64,000 nucleotides of DNA from Uloborus plumipes (Eukaryota > Arthropoda > Arachnida > Araneae > Uloboridae): positions 21,326 to 85,325 of the forward strand of contig JAXGGA010004707.1 of the NCBI GenBank assembly GCA_038373865.1, read 5' to 3'. The notes under the pieces were generated by a model. It had not been told where the DNA came from. It did no database searches and was given only the letters and a program-made list of their open reading frames with translations. Both the position numbers and the translations under genes were made by a program. Shown here in pieces: positions 11,501 through 22,942 of the stretch. The number at the start of each line of letters is the position of its first letter. Positions within the stretch are counted from its first letter, which is position 1.

Positions 11501-12844
11501 TGATACTGACCGAGAAGGTGCTTTGACAAGCACTGGGGAAAAATTTCTGAAAATATTTGAAAAAAGCAGGAGTGAGTTCAAAAAAAGTACCTGAAAGTTT
11601 TAAAGAGGGAATTGAGTGAAGGGAGGAGAGTCGATTTATAAACTAAAACTTCCAATTTTAAAATATACATAATTGCGTAATATGTACGTTACTCTAAAAG
11701 GAAAAAATTGGAAAATGAACAATATTAAGTTTGCATATTTTTTTAAACGTGAAAATAAATGTTATTAAATATTAGGCATGTATTTGTTAAAGATTGAAAT
11801 TATGGAAAGTTGACTTTCACTGACTAAATGGCCAAAGCCAAGTTCTGTCATAATTTTTTGGAATTTATTTCCTATCATTAAGATTAAGTTTATTTTGATT
11901 GAACAAAATAAATTTCATTTAATTTTAAATTTCAAAAAACGAAAGTAATGAAACAAACTTTTCATTCAAATTCCTGCACAAGTCAATATTACTACATTAA
12001 AGTGGCAATATAACTTACTTTTTTCTATGGCTATATGAATCACTTGGCGAACGTTGCTGTCTTTCAACGGATTCCCCCCTTGATAACATTCTTTCATTAG
12101 ACCTTCGCCGACCATCAGGAGGAGATCGTCCACGCCTGTCTCCAGGAGACTGATATCTTTCACTCGGAGACCTAGCAGGTCTATCATTTGATCTCCCTCT
12201 CATATCACTGGGAGATCTACCTCGTCGCCTATCCACAATGCGAGGTTCTTCAGGGCTTGCAGACCTGGGACGATTTCTTGGACTAGGACGCCTATTATAC
12301 CTACGATCCACATTTTGATTGGGTGATCGGCGACGCTGTTCTTGTTCATAATATCTTCTCCTGTCATCAGGTGTGCGACGTCTCCGATCCACTGCAATGT
12401 TTTAAAAGTGTACATTAGAGGAAACTAAAAATCCATTTTTACTTGAGTAGCTCAACAGGAAAAGAACTCTATGAGCAATCTTTTAGAAAATAGAAATGGT
12501 ATAGGAAATATCTTAGACATTTTTCATATTAAGACTTACTAGGTGGGGGTCGTCGATCCATTGGAGACATCCGCCTTCTATCCATCTCCCTCCGTTCTAC
12601 ATCTCTATTGTCTCTGTAATTTCGGTTGTCATTAAAACTTCGTTCCCTATTATACCAATTCCTCTCTCGATCCCTTTCCATTCTGTAATTTCTCTCCCTG
12701 TCATATCTGCCTCTATCTCCTCTCATGGGAGAACGCCTTTCCTGTGAAAAGGACCTTCTTCTCATGCGATCATCAGTTGGTGATCGTCTATTACGGAACT
12801 GGGGAGTAGCTCTAGCATTACGTCTTCGTGGAGACATACTAGCT
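5455..12844 (-). CDS. SRRM1: SRRM1/SRm160-like splicing coactivator, 3' six exons
   Basis: Joining 12844-12540, 12391-12019, 11546-11402, 11136-11020, 10278-10003 and 5589-5455 gives one open frame of 449 residues plus stop. Every junction is GT-AG (all five internal donors are GTAAGT) and phases match. The protein is an RS-type domain: Arg/Ser/Pro-rich, with RRSP, RSPS and RRRSP repeats; then SVSPSPVRQVRQVKKKRKV, SSSSSHGSPEP, a KEKKASK/KEKRKKAKK basic stretch; and a final Lys/His tract (KKHKKHKKHKK) with an acidic end. The SGSPEP-like word and the K/H tract near the C-terminus match the order I know from vertebrate SRRM1, a nuclear matrix splicing coactivator linked to the exon junction complex. 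The N-terminal PWI domain is not in these exons and must lie upstream; I could not find it. Pinin, SRRM2 or another SR-rich nuclear protein is the main alternative. Confidence 0.75.
5590..7230. other. Last SRRM1-like intron, part before the Helitron
   Basis: This is intron sequence. The part from about 5996 to 6620 shares words with the 32432-33105 element, including ACTTTCTTCTATATCTA at 6007 and 'gattgctccaccccccttt', so it is probably a diverged relative. The 3' edge reads CCGGGCAAAGCCGTGG ... CTCTAA against the Helitron 5' end. Confidence 0.45.
7231..8590 (+). mobile_element. Helitron with both termini, non-autonomous
   Basis: It begins TCTATATATATAAAAATGAA and ends CTAG after a short hairpin, GCAGA(ACAACG)TCTGC, with ten bases between hairpin and CTAG. 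It is flanked by A on the left and T on the right, the A^T target of Helitrons, with no duplication. A (TG)n run sits at 7255-7281 near the 5' end. The interior has no Rep/helicase frame. It lies in the last intron of the SRRM1-like gene. Confidence 0.75.
7255..7281. repeat. (TG)n microsatellite
   Basis: A pure TG run just inside the Helitron 5' end. Confidence 0.9.
8591..10002. other. Last SRRM1-like intron, part after the Helitron
   Basis: This is an intron with homopolymer runs. At 9462-9510 it carries TTTTCAACCGACTTCAAAAA then GGAGGAG, a word I know as part of a very widespread arthropod repeat. A mirrored GACGTCGGTA lies near 9797-9806, so 9465-9806 may be one small inverted-end element. 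Confidence 0.4.
10003..10278 (-). CDS. SRRM1: SRRM1-like exon, basic/Ser-rich
   Basis: The acceptor CTATTTCAG leads into TTATCTGAATC; the donor is GAA|GTAAGT at 10002. Phase 0 at both ends, 92 codons. The sequence is rich in Lys, Ser and Glu (LSESLSHEKRVKSRQSKDM ... KEHKEKRKKAKKSTDSSE). The antisense reading frame over the same bases is a shadow. Confidence 0.8.
10279..11019. other. SRRM1-like intron with pogo-type terminus
   Basis: This 741-base intron contains TACAGTCGACTCTCAATATC at 10834-10853 followed by CTCGACTTCC. That is the usual look of a pogo/Tigger terminal repeat flanked by TA. The opposite end is not recognisable. Confidence 0.45.
11020..11136 (-). CDS. SRRM1: SRRM1-like exon, RS-rich
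   Basis: This exon of 39 codons is phase 0 at both ends. It opens after TTTTTAG and ends at GAT|GTAAGT. It encodes SKRESSSSPVRKVKRRSPSR followed by SLSPARRQKSLEEDKKSQD, with several SP/RS phosphorylation-type sites. It was placed by splice sites and frame continuity with both neighbours. Confidence 0.75.
11402..11546 (-). CDS. SRRM1: SRRM1-like exon with SPSPVRQVRQVKKKRK
   Basis: The acceptor ATTTTCAG and donor AAA|GTAAGT bound 145 bases: one base completes a split Lys codon, then 48 codons. It encodes NFSPVLVKAPSRSVSPSPVR ... SAESSSSSHGSPEPRVK. The VKAPSRSVSPSP and SGSPEP-type words are what suggest SRRM1 over other SR proteins. Confidence 0.8.
12019..12391 (-). CDS. SRRM1: SRRM1-like exon, Arg-rich
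   Basis: The acceptor ACATTGCAG and donor AAA|GTAAGT bound 373 bases. The first two bases complete an ATG split by the intron (A|TG) and the last two start a Lys codon. It encodes DRRRRTPDDRRRYYEQEQRR and then many RSP/SPS/DRR repeats. Arginine is mostly AGA/CGA, in line with the AT-rich codon use of the other exons. Confidence 0.8.
12540..12844 (-). CDS. SRRM1: SRRM1-like exon, most 5' exon found
   Basis: The acceptor CTCTTTAG precedes AGCTAGTATGTC; the exon ends CCTA|GTAAGT. It enters in phase 2, so at least one coding exon lies further upstream (higher coordinates), and the ATG at 12837 is internal. It encodes MSPRRRNARATPQFRNRRSP then RERNYRMERDRERN and DRRRMSPMDRRPPP: RD/RE-dipeptide-rich. 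An acceptor two bases later (AGAG) is possible but would shift the frame. Confidence 0.75.
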
Positions 12845-12991
12845 CTAAAGAGTAAAAATGCAAAAAGCCTAATTATTTATAGAAAGCAATATGAATTTAC
12901 TATCACTTCTAATAATTAAATTAATAACTAAAATCCAGTTGGAAAAATGGATAGGTTTATTTAAGACAGTCTATACAAAAGTAACACTATA

Positions 12992-15096
12992 CAGGGTTCC
13001 CACTTCTTTTTCAAAACAAAAAATAAGGACTTTCTAAGAACCTTTTTCAAAAAAATTAAGGACCTCAAAATTATTTATTAGTCATCAAATATGCATGAAT
13101 TTTATGGGTTACACCAACATACCTGTATTTTCAAGCACTTTTTTACCCCAAAAAATATTTTTGAAGCATTTATCATTACATTTCAAAATCAAGACTAAGA
13201 ACAATTTTCAAACAAAAAAATTATGATCTGAACTTTTTTTTTTCTTCATGACAATTCCAAGGCTAGCGGCAATTTTATATTAAACACTGGACATTCAAGT
13301 ACTCTTTGAGTACAAGATGCACTAGAATCTTTGAGGCTGCATCTTGCAGAAAAAAGTATAAAATGTGTATTATACAAACACATTAAGTTAAAAAAAGAGT
13401 CAATTTACTATCTTTCTCAAGGAAACAAAAAAGCTAAAACGGATTTCAATACAAGGCAAGGCGTTCTAATTCGATGCTACTTCTACTTACTTTAGTACAG
13501 TTAGGTTTTGGTAAAATTAAGAGAAAAACTTAATTTTGTAAAAGTGAATTAATCAATTTCCTAAACTACATATCCAGGGGCTAAAATTCAGGACAGATAT
13601 GCCAAAGTTTTCAAAATCTCCTCCTCCAAAATAGTCTAAGGGGAAGAACTTTTCACATCGAAGATTATCTCTTATTAAAAATAATTGCATGTAGACAATT
13701 TGGATAAATGTAAGAGATTTATGCAGCTTTTCAAACACAAACTTTTACAAAATGCAAGGTAGCTGCTACAATTAGAGTTTGAAATCCATGATTTTCCATG
13801 ACATGATTCACTGGATGCAATGTTAGCAGGGGGGGAGGGGGACCAAGAATTGTCTAAATTAGTGCTTTGTGAAAAGAAAATTTCAACTATCTGAGAAATG
13901 CTTTGAATATTTGAGCTGAAAATTCAAATTACAACAAACTGAGTTACTGTTATATTATTTCCAAAAATCTCAATACATTTAAGATAATCATTTAGTGAAA
14001 GTCAACGATAATTTTACGTGAATCAATGCAGATGCAAATGTATTAAAATTTTCAGTGGAAGCAATTAGTCGCAAATGTGCGAGTCTTCAATTACAAAATA
14101 TTTTTATTTGATTGCATTGATTGGCATGATGAATAATGCATTCAAATGAGGCAAAATGTATGCCTAGAGCATGGGTTGAAAACCATGGCTTTAAAGTGGT
14201 GCCTACAGCTTGAAAAGCTGACACATGTAGCAGCTTACGTTATTATCCAAATATTGAGAAAGTGGTTTCTAAGAAATAGTTGCAAAAATTAGTATTAATA
14301 AAATAAGAATTAAGTTGTGAAAACAACAGTTCTTGGTAACTTTCTTTCTTTTTTCATGATTTACGATGCTATCAAGAAAAACTTTCAATATGATTAGAGA
14401 TCAAAAATACTAAAGGCTTAAGCTTCTAGAAAAAAATGTTTGTCACCAGACAAATAATTCATTGAAAAATTCATTAGTTACAAGTCAGTATTTACTTTTA
14501 AAAACATTTTGCTCTGAAAGAACTAGTGGAAAAGGATTTGACAAACCTTCAAATGACTAGACTTCTTTAAACTTTCTGGTGTACAACATTCATCTTAAAA
14601 TGAAGTGTGACCTTCGAGTTAAAGAAGGTTGAGTACCATTGTTTTAAAATAAATCATCATTGTGATATTGATTACAGACTGAAAAATACAAGAGGACAAA
14701 AAAATTGTTTTTTTTTTTTCTTATTAATAAAGCATCTATTAGTTCATCTATTTTTTCAACTGCTACTTTTTCAAACTCAAAAATGGTGAGTGGATATTTT
14801 CTAGACAACTACCTCCACCCCTCTCCCGCCACATGCACTTGTTTTCTTTGTTCTCACTGAGAATGCTTAGATTTCAACACAGGATCCCTATGCAGTACGA
14901 AGGAAAAGTTGAAAGAATATTTTTTTCATTCTTGCTAGCAATTTCAAATCATTAAATTATTATCAGTAGTGAAAAATAAGGACTTAAAAATAATTTTAAG
15001 GACCTTGAATCAAAAATAAGTACTTTTAAGGGCCCTGATTTTTCAAAATGGAAAATAAGGAGTTTCTAAGGACTTTTAAGGACCGTGGGAACCCTG
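12992..15096. mobile_element. hAT-like element, CAGGGTTCCCAC ends
   Basis: The left end is CAGGGTTCCCAC and the right end is GTGGGAACCCTG, a perfect 12-bp TIR. CTATA flanks both sides (12987-12991 and 15097-15101), a 5-bp duplication. Subterminal 'ataaggactttctaagaacc' on the left is matched by inverted-duplicate wording 'ataaggagtttctaaggact' on the right. No transposase is readable. It sits 147 bases upstream of the most 5' SRRM1-like exon found, presumably in an intron. Confidence 0.75.
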
Positions 15097-17356
15097 CTAT
15101 ACTATCAAAAAAATTGAAATTGAAATATTCACAGGATGAAAGTATTTCCATTATTTTGATTGAGTTTGGGGCGCATATATTTGCAGTTTTTTTTCTTTAC
15201 AGATCTTTTACATTTTTGTTTTCAATTATTGAATATTTGAATACAAAGGAACATTATGTGTTTTGAAATAGAGTAAACTTTCTTGAAAACTTTTTGTATT
15301 TAAACTTACTTTTAGGTGTTGCAAATGAGACTACACAGTTACACCTATGCAACTGCAAAGCACACTTACAATCAGGGTTGCCAGGTTTAAGAACTCTAAA
15401 TACAGGACAGGCTTCTGAGCGGGGGGGGGGGGGGGGGTTCAAGTCAAAGCCAAATTTTTACAACATTGACTTTAATAGTAAACGTTTCTCATTTAAATAT
15501 ATGAAGAAAAAAATACACAATGAGCATATGAATAAAAACTACATTTTTTTTACCTTTGCATAGTTATTTTTCTTTATGAGTATTAGTGGGACAAGTTTTA
15601 AAACTAAATATTGTGAAAGTTCGTACTTCTGTGTTATTAACTTCCTTTTTTCTGGTGCAGGCCCGTCAATTCGAATTTGACCAGGGGTGCTATACAGTAT
15701 ATATTCAGTATAAATTAGACTAAAAATCAGCAGGGGGGGGGGGACAATTGACCCCAACCTGATCCCTAAATGACAGGCCTGGCCAGGCCCGGTCGTTTCT
15801 ACTGATGACTAATATTTAGTCAGTACATTGTCAAAATACAAGAGGTACCAATGAGAAAATTGGAATACGAGCAAAATAATCTGAATGAGTCATTAACAAA
15901 AGTTTTGATTACAATTGAGAAGACACAATTAAGTAGAATAAAGTTAACCTAAAGCAAATAACAATTCAATATCTTTAAGAAATAAATTAATTTCATTTTA
16001 ATATTATAACTAGAGATGGAACAAAGCGGCATTTGGCCGAAGCGCCGAATACCGAAGCTTCGGCCAACCAATAGCCGAAGCTTCGGCTGGCGCACATATT
16101 GAAGTTTTTGGATTAAATGCATAATAAATGCGTAGAGTTTTATACTTTTCTCCATATGCTTTAATATTCTTAATTCTTAGCGTTACACAATATTTTCAGC
16201 TTACTGTGGCATTCTTAAATTGATTTCATTAATTAAATTTTATTTTTATTTTGGTTGTTTTTATTTTAATGTTCTTAGTATTACACAACATTTTCAGCTT
16301 ACTGAGTCATTCTTAAATTAATTTCACTAATTAAAAGTTTTCTTGTTTTATTTTGCTTTGTACTGCTAGTACAAGAAAAGACGACATTACTATTTTTGTA
16401 CTGCAAATTAGTAGTAGGAAGCTCTATTTGGAGCATGAAAAGCTCAGTCTGCAGTTCAGTTGATGTTTTATAATAAAACAACTGATATGATCATTTATTA
16501 TACCATAGAACTACCCAATCTATTACTATTTACGTTGTGTTATATATTATAAATATCTTAATATTCTTAATGCAAAATACTTCAGTTTTTGGTGAATTCG
16601 AAAAAATAGTACCATGCATTCTCTTTTACTTGCATTTGGTATTTATTTTAAGAGGATTATTTAATAATGTCACAAGTTCAAAGAAACTATTCATTCCAAG
16701 GTTGAGTTTTGTCAAAAAAAAGGGGGGGGGGGGAGGGTTTGGTTTTTTTACATCATAATTAAGTTGTGTGACAAATGACAAATGAGCAGGTATTATTCTA
16801 TTAATTCAAGTATAAATGACGAATCTTTTTTAAAGTTAATCAACTAATCAGAATTTATTCTTTTTTAATTATAAATACTTAAAATGCGGATCTTGGGTGG
16901 ATGTGTGCTACTAATGGACAGGACCCCTTCCTCATGTTTTGATTTATACAAAAATAAACAAATAAGATGTAGCTTTAAGTTATGTATTAACAATTACTTA
17001 CTTGTTTTACTATATCCTGATTTTGTTGTTTAGAATCTTGATCAATGAAATACATAATAAGTTAATGTATGTTGATAGATTAATGCATATGTTTAAAAAA
17101 CTGAAATTGTGTACCTATAAATTTCAAAAAATATAAAATTTTAAAAGAAAGTAATTCAGGATGCATAATAGTCGCACATCTGCCCTTGTACACATAAGAA
17201 CCATTACCATTGTTCAAAGTTTCAAAGCTAGAAATCATTGAAAATTACTCAATGCAGTATATTCATATAGCTTTTATTTTAAAACTAAAGTTTGAACAAA
17301 CATAACGAAATGTAATATTTAAAATAACATATTATTAATAAATATTTTATTAATTA
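15097..17356. other. Non-coding stretch with repeat remnants
   Basis: No exon was found. It includes CAGGGTTGCCAGG near 15374 (hAT-like terminal word), a run of 17 G at 15421-15437, a G run at 15734-15743 and a pair of CAGGC-type words near 15658 and 15784. A second G run lies near 16723. Confidence 0.45.
16013..16105. repeat. Palindrome-rich 'AGAGATGG' repeat
   Basis: AGAGATGGAACAAAGCGGCA is followed by two copies of CCGAAGCTTCGGC-type palindromes. This arrangement is familiar as a terminal region of hAT-like elements in insects and spiders. Only one end is visible. Confidence 0.4.
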
Positions 17357-19364
17357 CACTGTGCGGCAAAAAAAACCCTTGAAAATGCTTTTGGCATTTT
17401 GAAGGCTGATTCTTATGTAAAATGACCCCCTGAATCCGAATATGACCCCCGTTTTCCCCCATCAAGTACCAATTTTTTTTAAAACGCCCCCCTTTTTTTT
17501 TCATTTTTCCTTAGTTTCAGAGCTATTATATTTTTTTTGGAGGGGAAAGGAGCCTTATATTCACCCCTAAATTTTTTTGGAGGTCAAGAGAGACTCAAAG
17601 TTTAAAATCATGAACACCGAGAAAAAATCGGGGAGCTTGGGGGCCGTAGCCCCCCCTAAATATTTGAAAAATCATCAAAAACGATCTTTTTATTCTAGTT
17701 TCTTTAAAAAGACCTTTAAAGCATTTTTTTCGGAGCAGAACCAGAGTATAGGATCCGCTCCTATGGCTCCTGGGTAAAAAAAATTTTCACGCTGTAAAAT
17801 TTTTAAAAAAAAATAAAATAATGCTCTAAAAATCGCACATTGCACTCGAGTTTTAAAGCAGGTCTTCAGCCAAAAAAACAAAATTGTGGCTGATTCTTAT
17901 GTCAAATGACCCCCTATTTCCAAATATGACCTCAGTTTCCCCCTCGACCCCCTCTTTCCAGAGAGCGCCCAACCCCCCCAATTCAGAGTTATTTTACTAA
18001 TTCGGAGGGGAAAAGTATATTACGTAACCCATTAACATAATTCTAAAAGGCAACAGAGGTTCAAAGTTCAAAATCATGTACATGTGTACCAAAAATATAA
18101 ACTAGGGCGGTATACCCCTCCCCCCCCCAAAAAAAAAATCTTCTTTTCCTGTTCTAAAAGACGTTTTAAACTTTTTTTTTTTTTTGTGTGTGAAAAATCA
18201 GAGTATTCGATTTTCTCTTTGATTAATGTGTTCGAAATTATTTCGCTTTGTAGAAAACAAATTATATTATAAAATAAAAAAGATATATATATATATATTT
18301 TTCTTGTAAGGGTGGCTCGTTGCGTATCGGTCGCATCGCAGGTCCGTATGAAAGAAGACACTGTTCCGGCTGACTCTTCTGCTAAGTGACCCATTTTTTC
18401 CAAATACTATAAATTATCACTTTCACAAAAAGCCCCCCCCCCCCTACTTGTTTTTAAGTTTTCAACGGTTTTCGAGCCAATATTTTGATTTTCAGATTAA
18501 AGGAGCTTGACATTAACCGTTAACACTGTTATAGATAGATAGAGAGGTGCAAAGTTGAAAATCATGAACATGTATAGTAAACTGAGAGACTTAGATAAAA
18601 ATGTGTATACCTGCATCCACACCCCCTCCCCCCAAAAAACTTTTTAAAATCTGGAAATACGTTTTTTTTTTTTTTTTTTTTTTTTTAAAGCACTGTTTTT
18701 TTTTTTTTTTTTAATTTCTTTGTAAAATGACTCTGAATTGAGGGGGGAGGGGGCGCTCTCTGGAAAGAGGGGGTGGAGGGGGGAACTGAGGTCATATTTG
18801 GAAATAGGGGGTCATTTGACGTAAGAAACAGCCACAATTTTGTTTTTTTGGCTGAAGACCTGCTTTAAAACTCGAGTGCAAAGTGCGATTTTTAGAGCAT
18901 TATTTTATTTTTTTTTTTTAAATTTTACAGCGTGAAAATTTTTTGTGACCCAGAAGCTATAGGAGCAGATCCTATACTCTGGTTCTGCACCGAAAAAAAT
19001 GTTTTAAAGGTCTTTTTAAAGAAACTAGAATAAAAAGATCGTTTTTGGTGATTTTCAAATCGCCCCCCCCCCACCCCCAAGTTCCCCGATTTTTTCTCGG
19101 TGCTCATGATTTTAAACTTTGAGTCTCTCTTGACCTCCAAAAAAATTTAGGGGTGAATATAAGGCTCCTTTCCCCTCCAAAAAATCATAATAGCTCTGAA
19201 ACTAAGGAAAAATGAAAAAAAAGGGGGGGGGGGCGTTTAAAAAAAATTGGTACGTGATGGGGAAAAACGGGGATCATATTCGGATTCAGGGGGTCATTTT
19301 ACATAAGAATCAGCCTTCAAAATGCCAGAAGCATTTTCAAGTTTTTTTTTTTTGCCGCACAGTG
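17357..19364. mobile_element. 2.0-kb inverted-repeat transposon, CACTG ends
   Basis: The ends are CACTGTGCGGCAAAAAAAA and its inverse TTTTTTTTGCCGCACAGTG, with TTA on both flanks (17354-17356 and 19365-19367). Arms of about 630 bases (17357-17985 and 18725-19364) are close inverse copies; the middle 740 bases hold weaker repeats of 'caaagttnaaaatcatgaac'. CACTG ends with a 3-bp duplication fit the CACTA/EnSpm (CMC) type, but no transposase is present. The two mirrored open frames in the arms are products of the inverted repeat and are not genes. Confidence 0.65.
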
Positions 19365-19490
19365 TTATTATATTAATCCATTGACACTGATTAAATGCAA
19401 TTCAGAACTTTAACTTAATAAATATATTTTTATCTGAATCAATGCATACATTATATATCAATACCCGCATAAGAAATAAAATTTAAACAT

Positions 19491-19580
19491 ACAAAAACCC
19501 AGAAAAACCCGCAAAAACCCAGGAAAACCCACAAAAACCCGGGTGGGTTGGGTTTTTGTAGAAAACCCCGGGTTTTTGTT
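19491..19580. repeat. AAAAACCC-type minisatellite
   Basis: Units of 9-10 bases (AAAAACCCA/AAAAACCCG) repeat about seven times and then run on in the opposite orientation as GGGTTTTTG. Confidence 0.6.
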
Positions 19581-20857
19581 CAAATTTATTAAATGTTTGC
19601 GCAGATGCAATTCATAGGAAATATACAATATCTACATAATATATAATGTTAATGATCAAAATAAATAAATACATGAACTATATTATAGTTTAAGGGGAAA
19701 AAAGCATCCGCTGCATTTTCACGAAATATTACGTAAAGTTTTTTCAAAATAAACCAGTTAGTTGTTAAAACATTTATCACTCGAATCTAGGAGAAGTTTA
19801 ATCACAGGTTGAAGAACGTAATAAACCATATTAATTTCTTCAAACCGATAACTGTGTCGCAATATAAAGCTTTTTTATATGAGAAAGACAATAGAAGGGC
19901 AGGCAATACACTATGATACAACAATATCACTTTCGAAAATTGAGTGAAATAAATAAAATTGACTTTCCTAAAAGTTTGATAAAATAATTTCGCAAAAACC
20001 TATTTCATCATAAAAAACCCATTTTAATATAATATTGTGCGTAAGAAATAGATTAAAAAATAAAATACACTGACCTAAAAAAGATATCCAATAACTTCAC
20101 AAAACACTCGAAGACAAGACCCAGACCATTAATAAATTCCACTGCGCGAGAATAAAGAATGTTGAACATAAAGAATGAAACAGTTTTCCATATGAAGAGT
20201 CGTTAATAATGCAGAAATGGTTCCAAGTTCGAATCAGACAGATGATAGCAATTAGCACTTTGAACTAGCTTATTAAGCCCTTTCAGAACTTCTTTCAAAC
20301 AAAATACAAATACATTTCGAGAGGATGTCATGAAATATAGTAAGCACATTAATTACAACAGCTTAAAGATGGATTCCATTTGAGCGCTATAATACACTGA
20401 TTCTTTGCATGCGTTTTCAAACCAGGAGTAAAAAAACTTCCGCGTAACTAATAGTTCGCTCTTTGCTCTTTTTAATCTAGAGGAATAAACTCATTTCTTG
20501 TCCCATTGAAACATGCCATTTTTTATTAAACCAATATTCTTGAATTTTATAACACGTTAGATGCAGTTATACAAGATTATATTTTAATTCATCTCTGAGC
20601 TCGTTTTCAAAGCGCAATTTTGACGCCTATGGATTCATTTCTGAGCATATATTGCTTTAAAAAAAAATGAGTATGTTCATGCGCTCAGATTTGAACACAT
20701 CTCTTTTAACAGTGTATATTTCTCGCGCCCGTGATATTTCCGGGCTGAAGTGTTCAAAAATAATGTGCGAAAAATAATAAAACAATCTATTTCTTATACC
20801 CGGAATCATGTTTTATTTCTCAATATGTACACCAGATGGCTGCACTAGTCTATTTGC
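19581..20857. other. Non-coding stretch, nothing recognised
   Basis: It is AT-rich, with no exon, element boundary or array seen. Confidence 0.4.
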
Positions 20858-20973
<116 letters not shown>

Positions 20974-21267
20974 TAGCATTTATTTATTATGCGTAAATAC
21001 AATAAAATTCTCTTTGAATGTTTCAATCACATATTTTTTATTTTCTCTCTTTGTTGGAAAACGAACATTCAGTCATAATAACCCTGAATGTTGGCATTCC
21101 CGTTTATTTATTTATTTTTTAATTTCAAGCTAAAAATTAACTTAAAAATTAAAAATGAATGCAAATATTGTATATACACTCAGTTTTATATAATTTTCTT
21201 GAATAAAAAAAATAGGCACTTTTATGACCATTTTCTTCAAAATTATGCGAGCGTTAAGGGGTTAAAT

Positions 21268-21475
21268 GTAAGGCACTGAAATCAAAAATCAGAGGCACAG
21301 ACTTTTTCAAATATAAGGCACTGAAATCTAAAATCAGAGGCACAAACGTTTTCAAATATAAGGCACTAAAATCTAAAGTCAAAGGCACGGTATGTGATTT
21401 TTAATTTCAGAGGCACAAACGGTGCCTTTCATTTTAAGTGTGCCTCTTAATTCAGAGGCACAGTTTTAAGAGAGT
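21268..21475. repeat. 45-bp minisatellite, 'AAGGCACTGAAATC' unit
   Basis: There are three head-to-tail units of about 45 bases (AAGGCACTGAAATC ... TCAGAGGCACA ... TTTTCAAATA). A partial unit and an inverted piece (GTGCCTTTCATTTTAAGTG) follow. Confidence 0.65.
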
Positions 21476-21687
21476 ATATAAGCAATAACTATATAATGAA
21501 TAAATAAATTTGAATATACTGGAAGGCTATATTACTTGGTTTTGCTGCTTTTTATAGGCTTCAAATTAATGTATTTAGGCCTAGGACTTGAAAATTTTTG
21601 GATTTCATAATTTTATTACTGATCTTTATGGCAAATTGTAAAGTGCCTGTAGTTTCTACAAGAAAACAGACGGAAATATGACTTACA

Positions 21688-22942
21688 GTTTTACTTTCTG
21701 GTAAAGGAGTAGATCAGCTTCTCTGCATTCCAAAACTTGAGTCTGGTGAAGGTGCACGAATCCTTCCTTTCATGGAGTTTACTCAATAAAGTTAAGAGTA
21801 TGAGTTTCGACACAATCGCATCTAATACCGAGTCCAAAAAGGGGCATGTATTGATCAGAAAATGGATAAGGAAATCTCTAGCTAGCATGTAGGCATCATA
21901 CTATGAAAATTATGCTGTAATCAGTGGTTCAAAATAAAATTGGGCCTTCGTCTGAACCAGATAATTTATTATTCAAAAGATTTGAGAAAAACTAGCAATT
22001 AATCAATAAAGAAGAGTATACGACGTTGGAAACTGATGAAGAATCTATGTAAAAGCTCCAAGATGTGAAAAATGAAATAATCAATTTTGCTAAGAAAGAA
22101 TTGACAGAATATCAGCCTTGTAATCAGAAATGATTACAAGGCACTCTTGCAACTAAGCATTGTATTTTTGGGAGGAGAACTGGAAAATGGCGTGTCATTT
22201 AAAAAGCCTGCAGGTCTTCACCGAGCATGTTGGATGGCAAAGTCTATCTACTCTCTGAAAAAAATCTTGTTTCGAGAATAATTCAGATTGACAAAACATG
22301 AGGAAAAAGGTTTGCGAGAAATCTGTATTTTTACAGTCTTAATCTACATTAAGTATTGGTTCCGAGCTCCATCCGTTTGTTCAGCCAGAAGAAACGACTT
22401 AAAACTCCTTAAAGATTTAAAGAAGCCTGAGGATGTAAACCCTGTCATAGCTAGGAAAGCAATAAATAAAGTATGTGGCCATTTATGATATGCCTCAGAG
22501 GAACTTATCGCCTTATCACTTTTTGATGACAAAGCATGAAATAAAACTGAGAAGAAAATGGTGGAAGCTCTAAAGAAAGAAGGAACTGATTTTTGCCCGA
22601 AATGAATTAATGTAGACATTGAAAACATTGGTAATAAAAATCTAGAAGATTTTGTCACTAGTAACACCAAACGATTATTTTCTATTACCGGATTAAGTTC
22701 CAATTTCCTCAAGAAAAAAGTTGAAGACTGGATCAAAGACAAGGAATATATTCAAAGTAAGGAGATTGTAATAAAATTTAAGGTAGTCAATGATACAGCG
22801 GAGAGAGAGGGGTGTCCTTAATCCATAAGTATGACAAAATACTGACCCTAGATGAAGACCAGATGCAGTACATTTTGCTTCTTGTGAAGTCCTTCAGAAA
22901 AAGTTCCTGAACTACAAAAAAGCAACATTGCTGTCTTCATAA
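21688..22942 (+). pseudogene. Decayed multicopy invertebrate gene, transposon-like
   Basis: Across shifting frames the plus strand reads VLLSGKGVDQLLCIPKLESG, then SFDTIASNTESKKGACI, then CRHH, GPSSEPDNLLFKRF, KLLKDLKKPEDVNPVIARKA, SEELIALSLFDDK, LEDFVTSNTKRLFSI and VVNDTAER. I recognise this order from a large family of uncharacterised proteins that recurs in many copies in aphids, Hydra, spiders and molluscs; it looks like a transposon-derived or self-expanding gene. The D/CxHH spacing is reminiscent of RNase H-fold transposases, but that is inference. Here it is broken by several stops (three TGA within 22480-22610), small deletions and at least three frame changes. The long antisense frame at 22344-22742 is a shadow. 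Confidence 0.65.

Noticed and set aside
15308..15352. Possible 43-base minus-strand exon between TTTGCAG and GTAAGT
   Set aside because: Splice words are good, but the peptide is not RS-like and phase does not join the SRRM1-like exon at 12844.
16999..17060. Minus-strand segment ending AAACAA|GTAAGT that could be an upstream SRRM1 micro-exon
   Set aside because: The frame needed to join the next exon contains stops; no supporting neighbour exon.
17577..19140. Two similar frames starting MEVKRDSKFKIM on opposite strands
   Set aside because: Mirror images produced by the arms of one inverted-repeat element.
22344..22742. 132-codon minus-strand frame
   Set aside because: It is the antisense of the decayed plus-strand gene, whose motifs are recognisable in sense.
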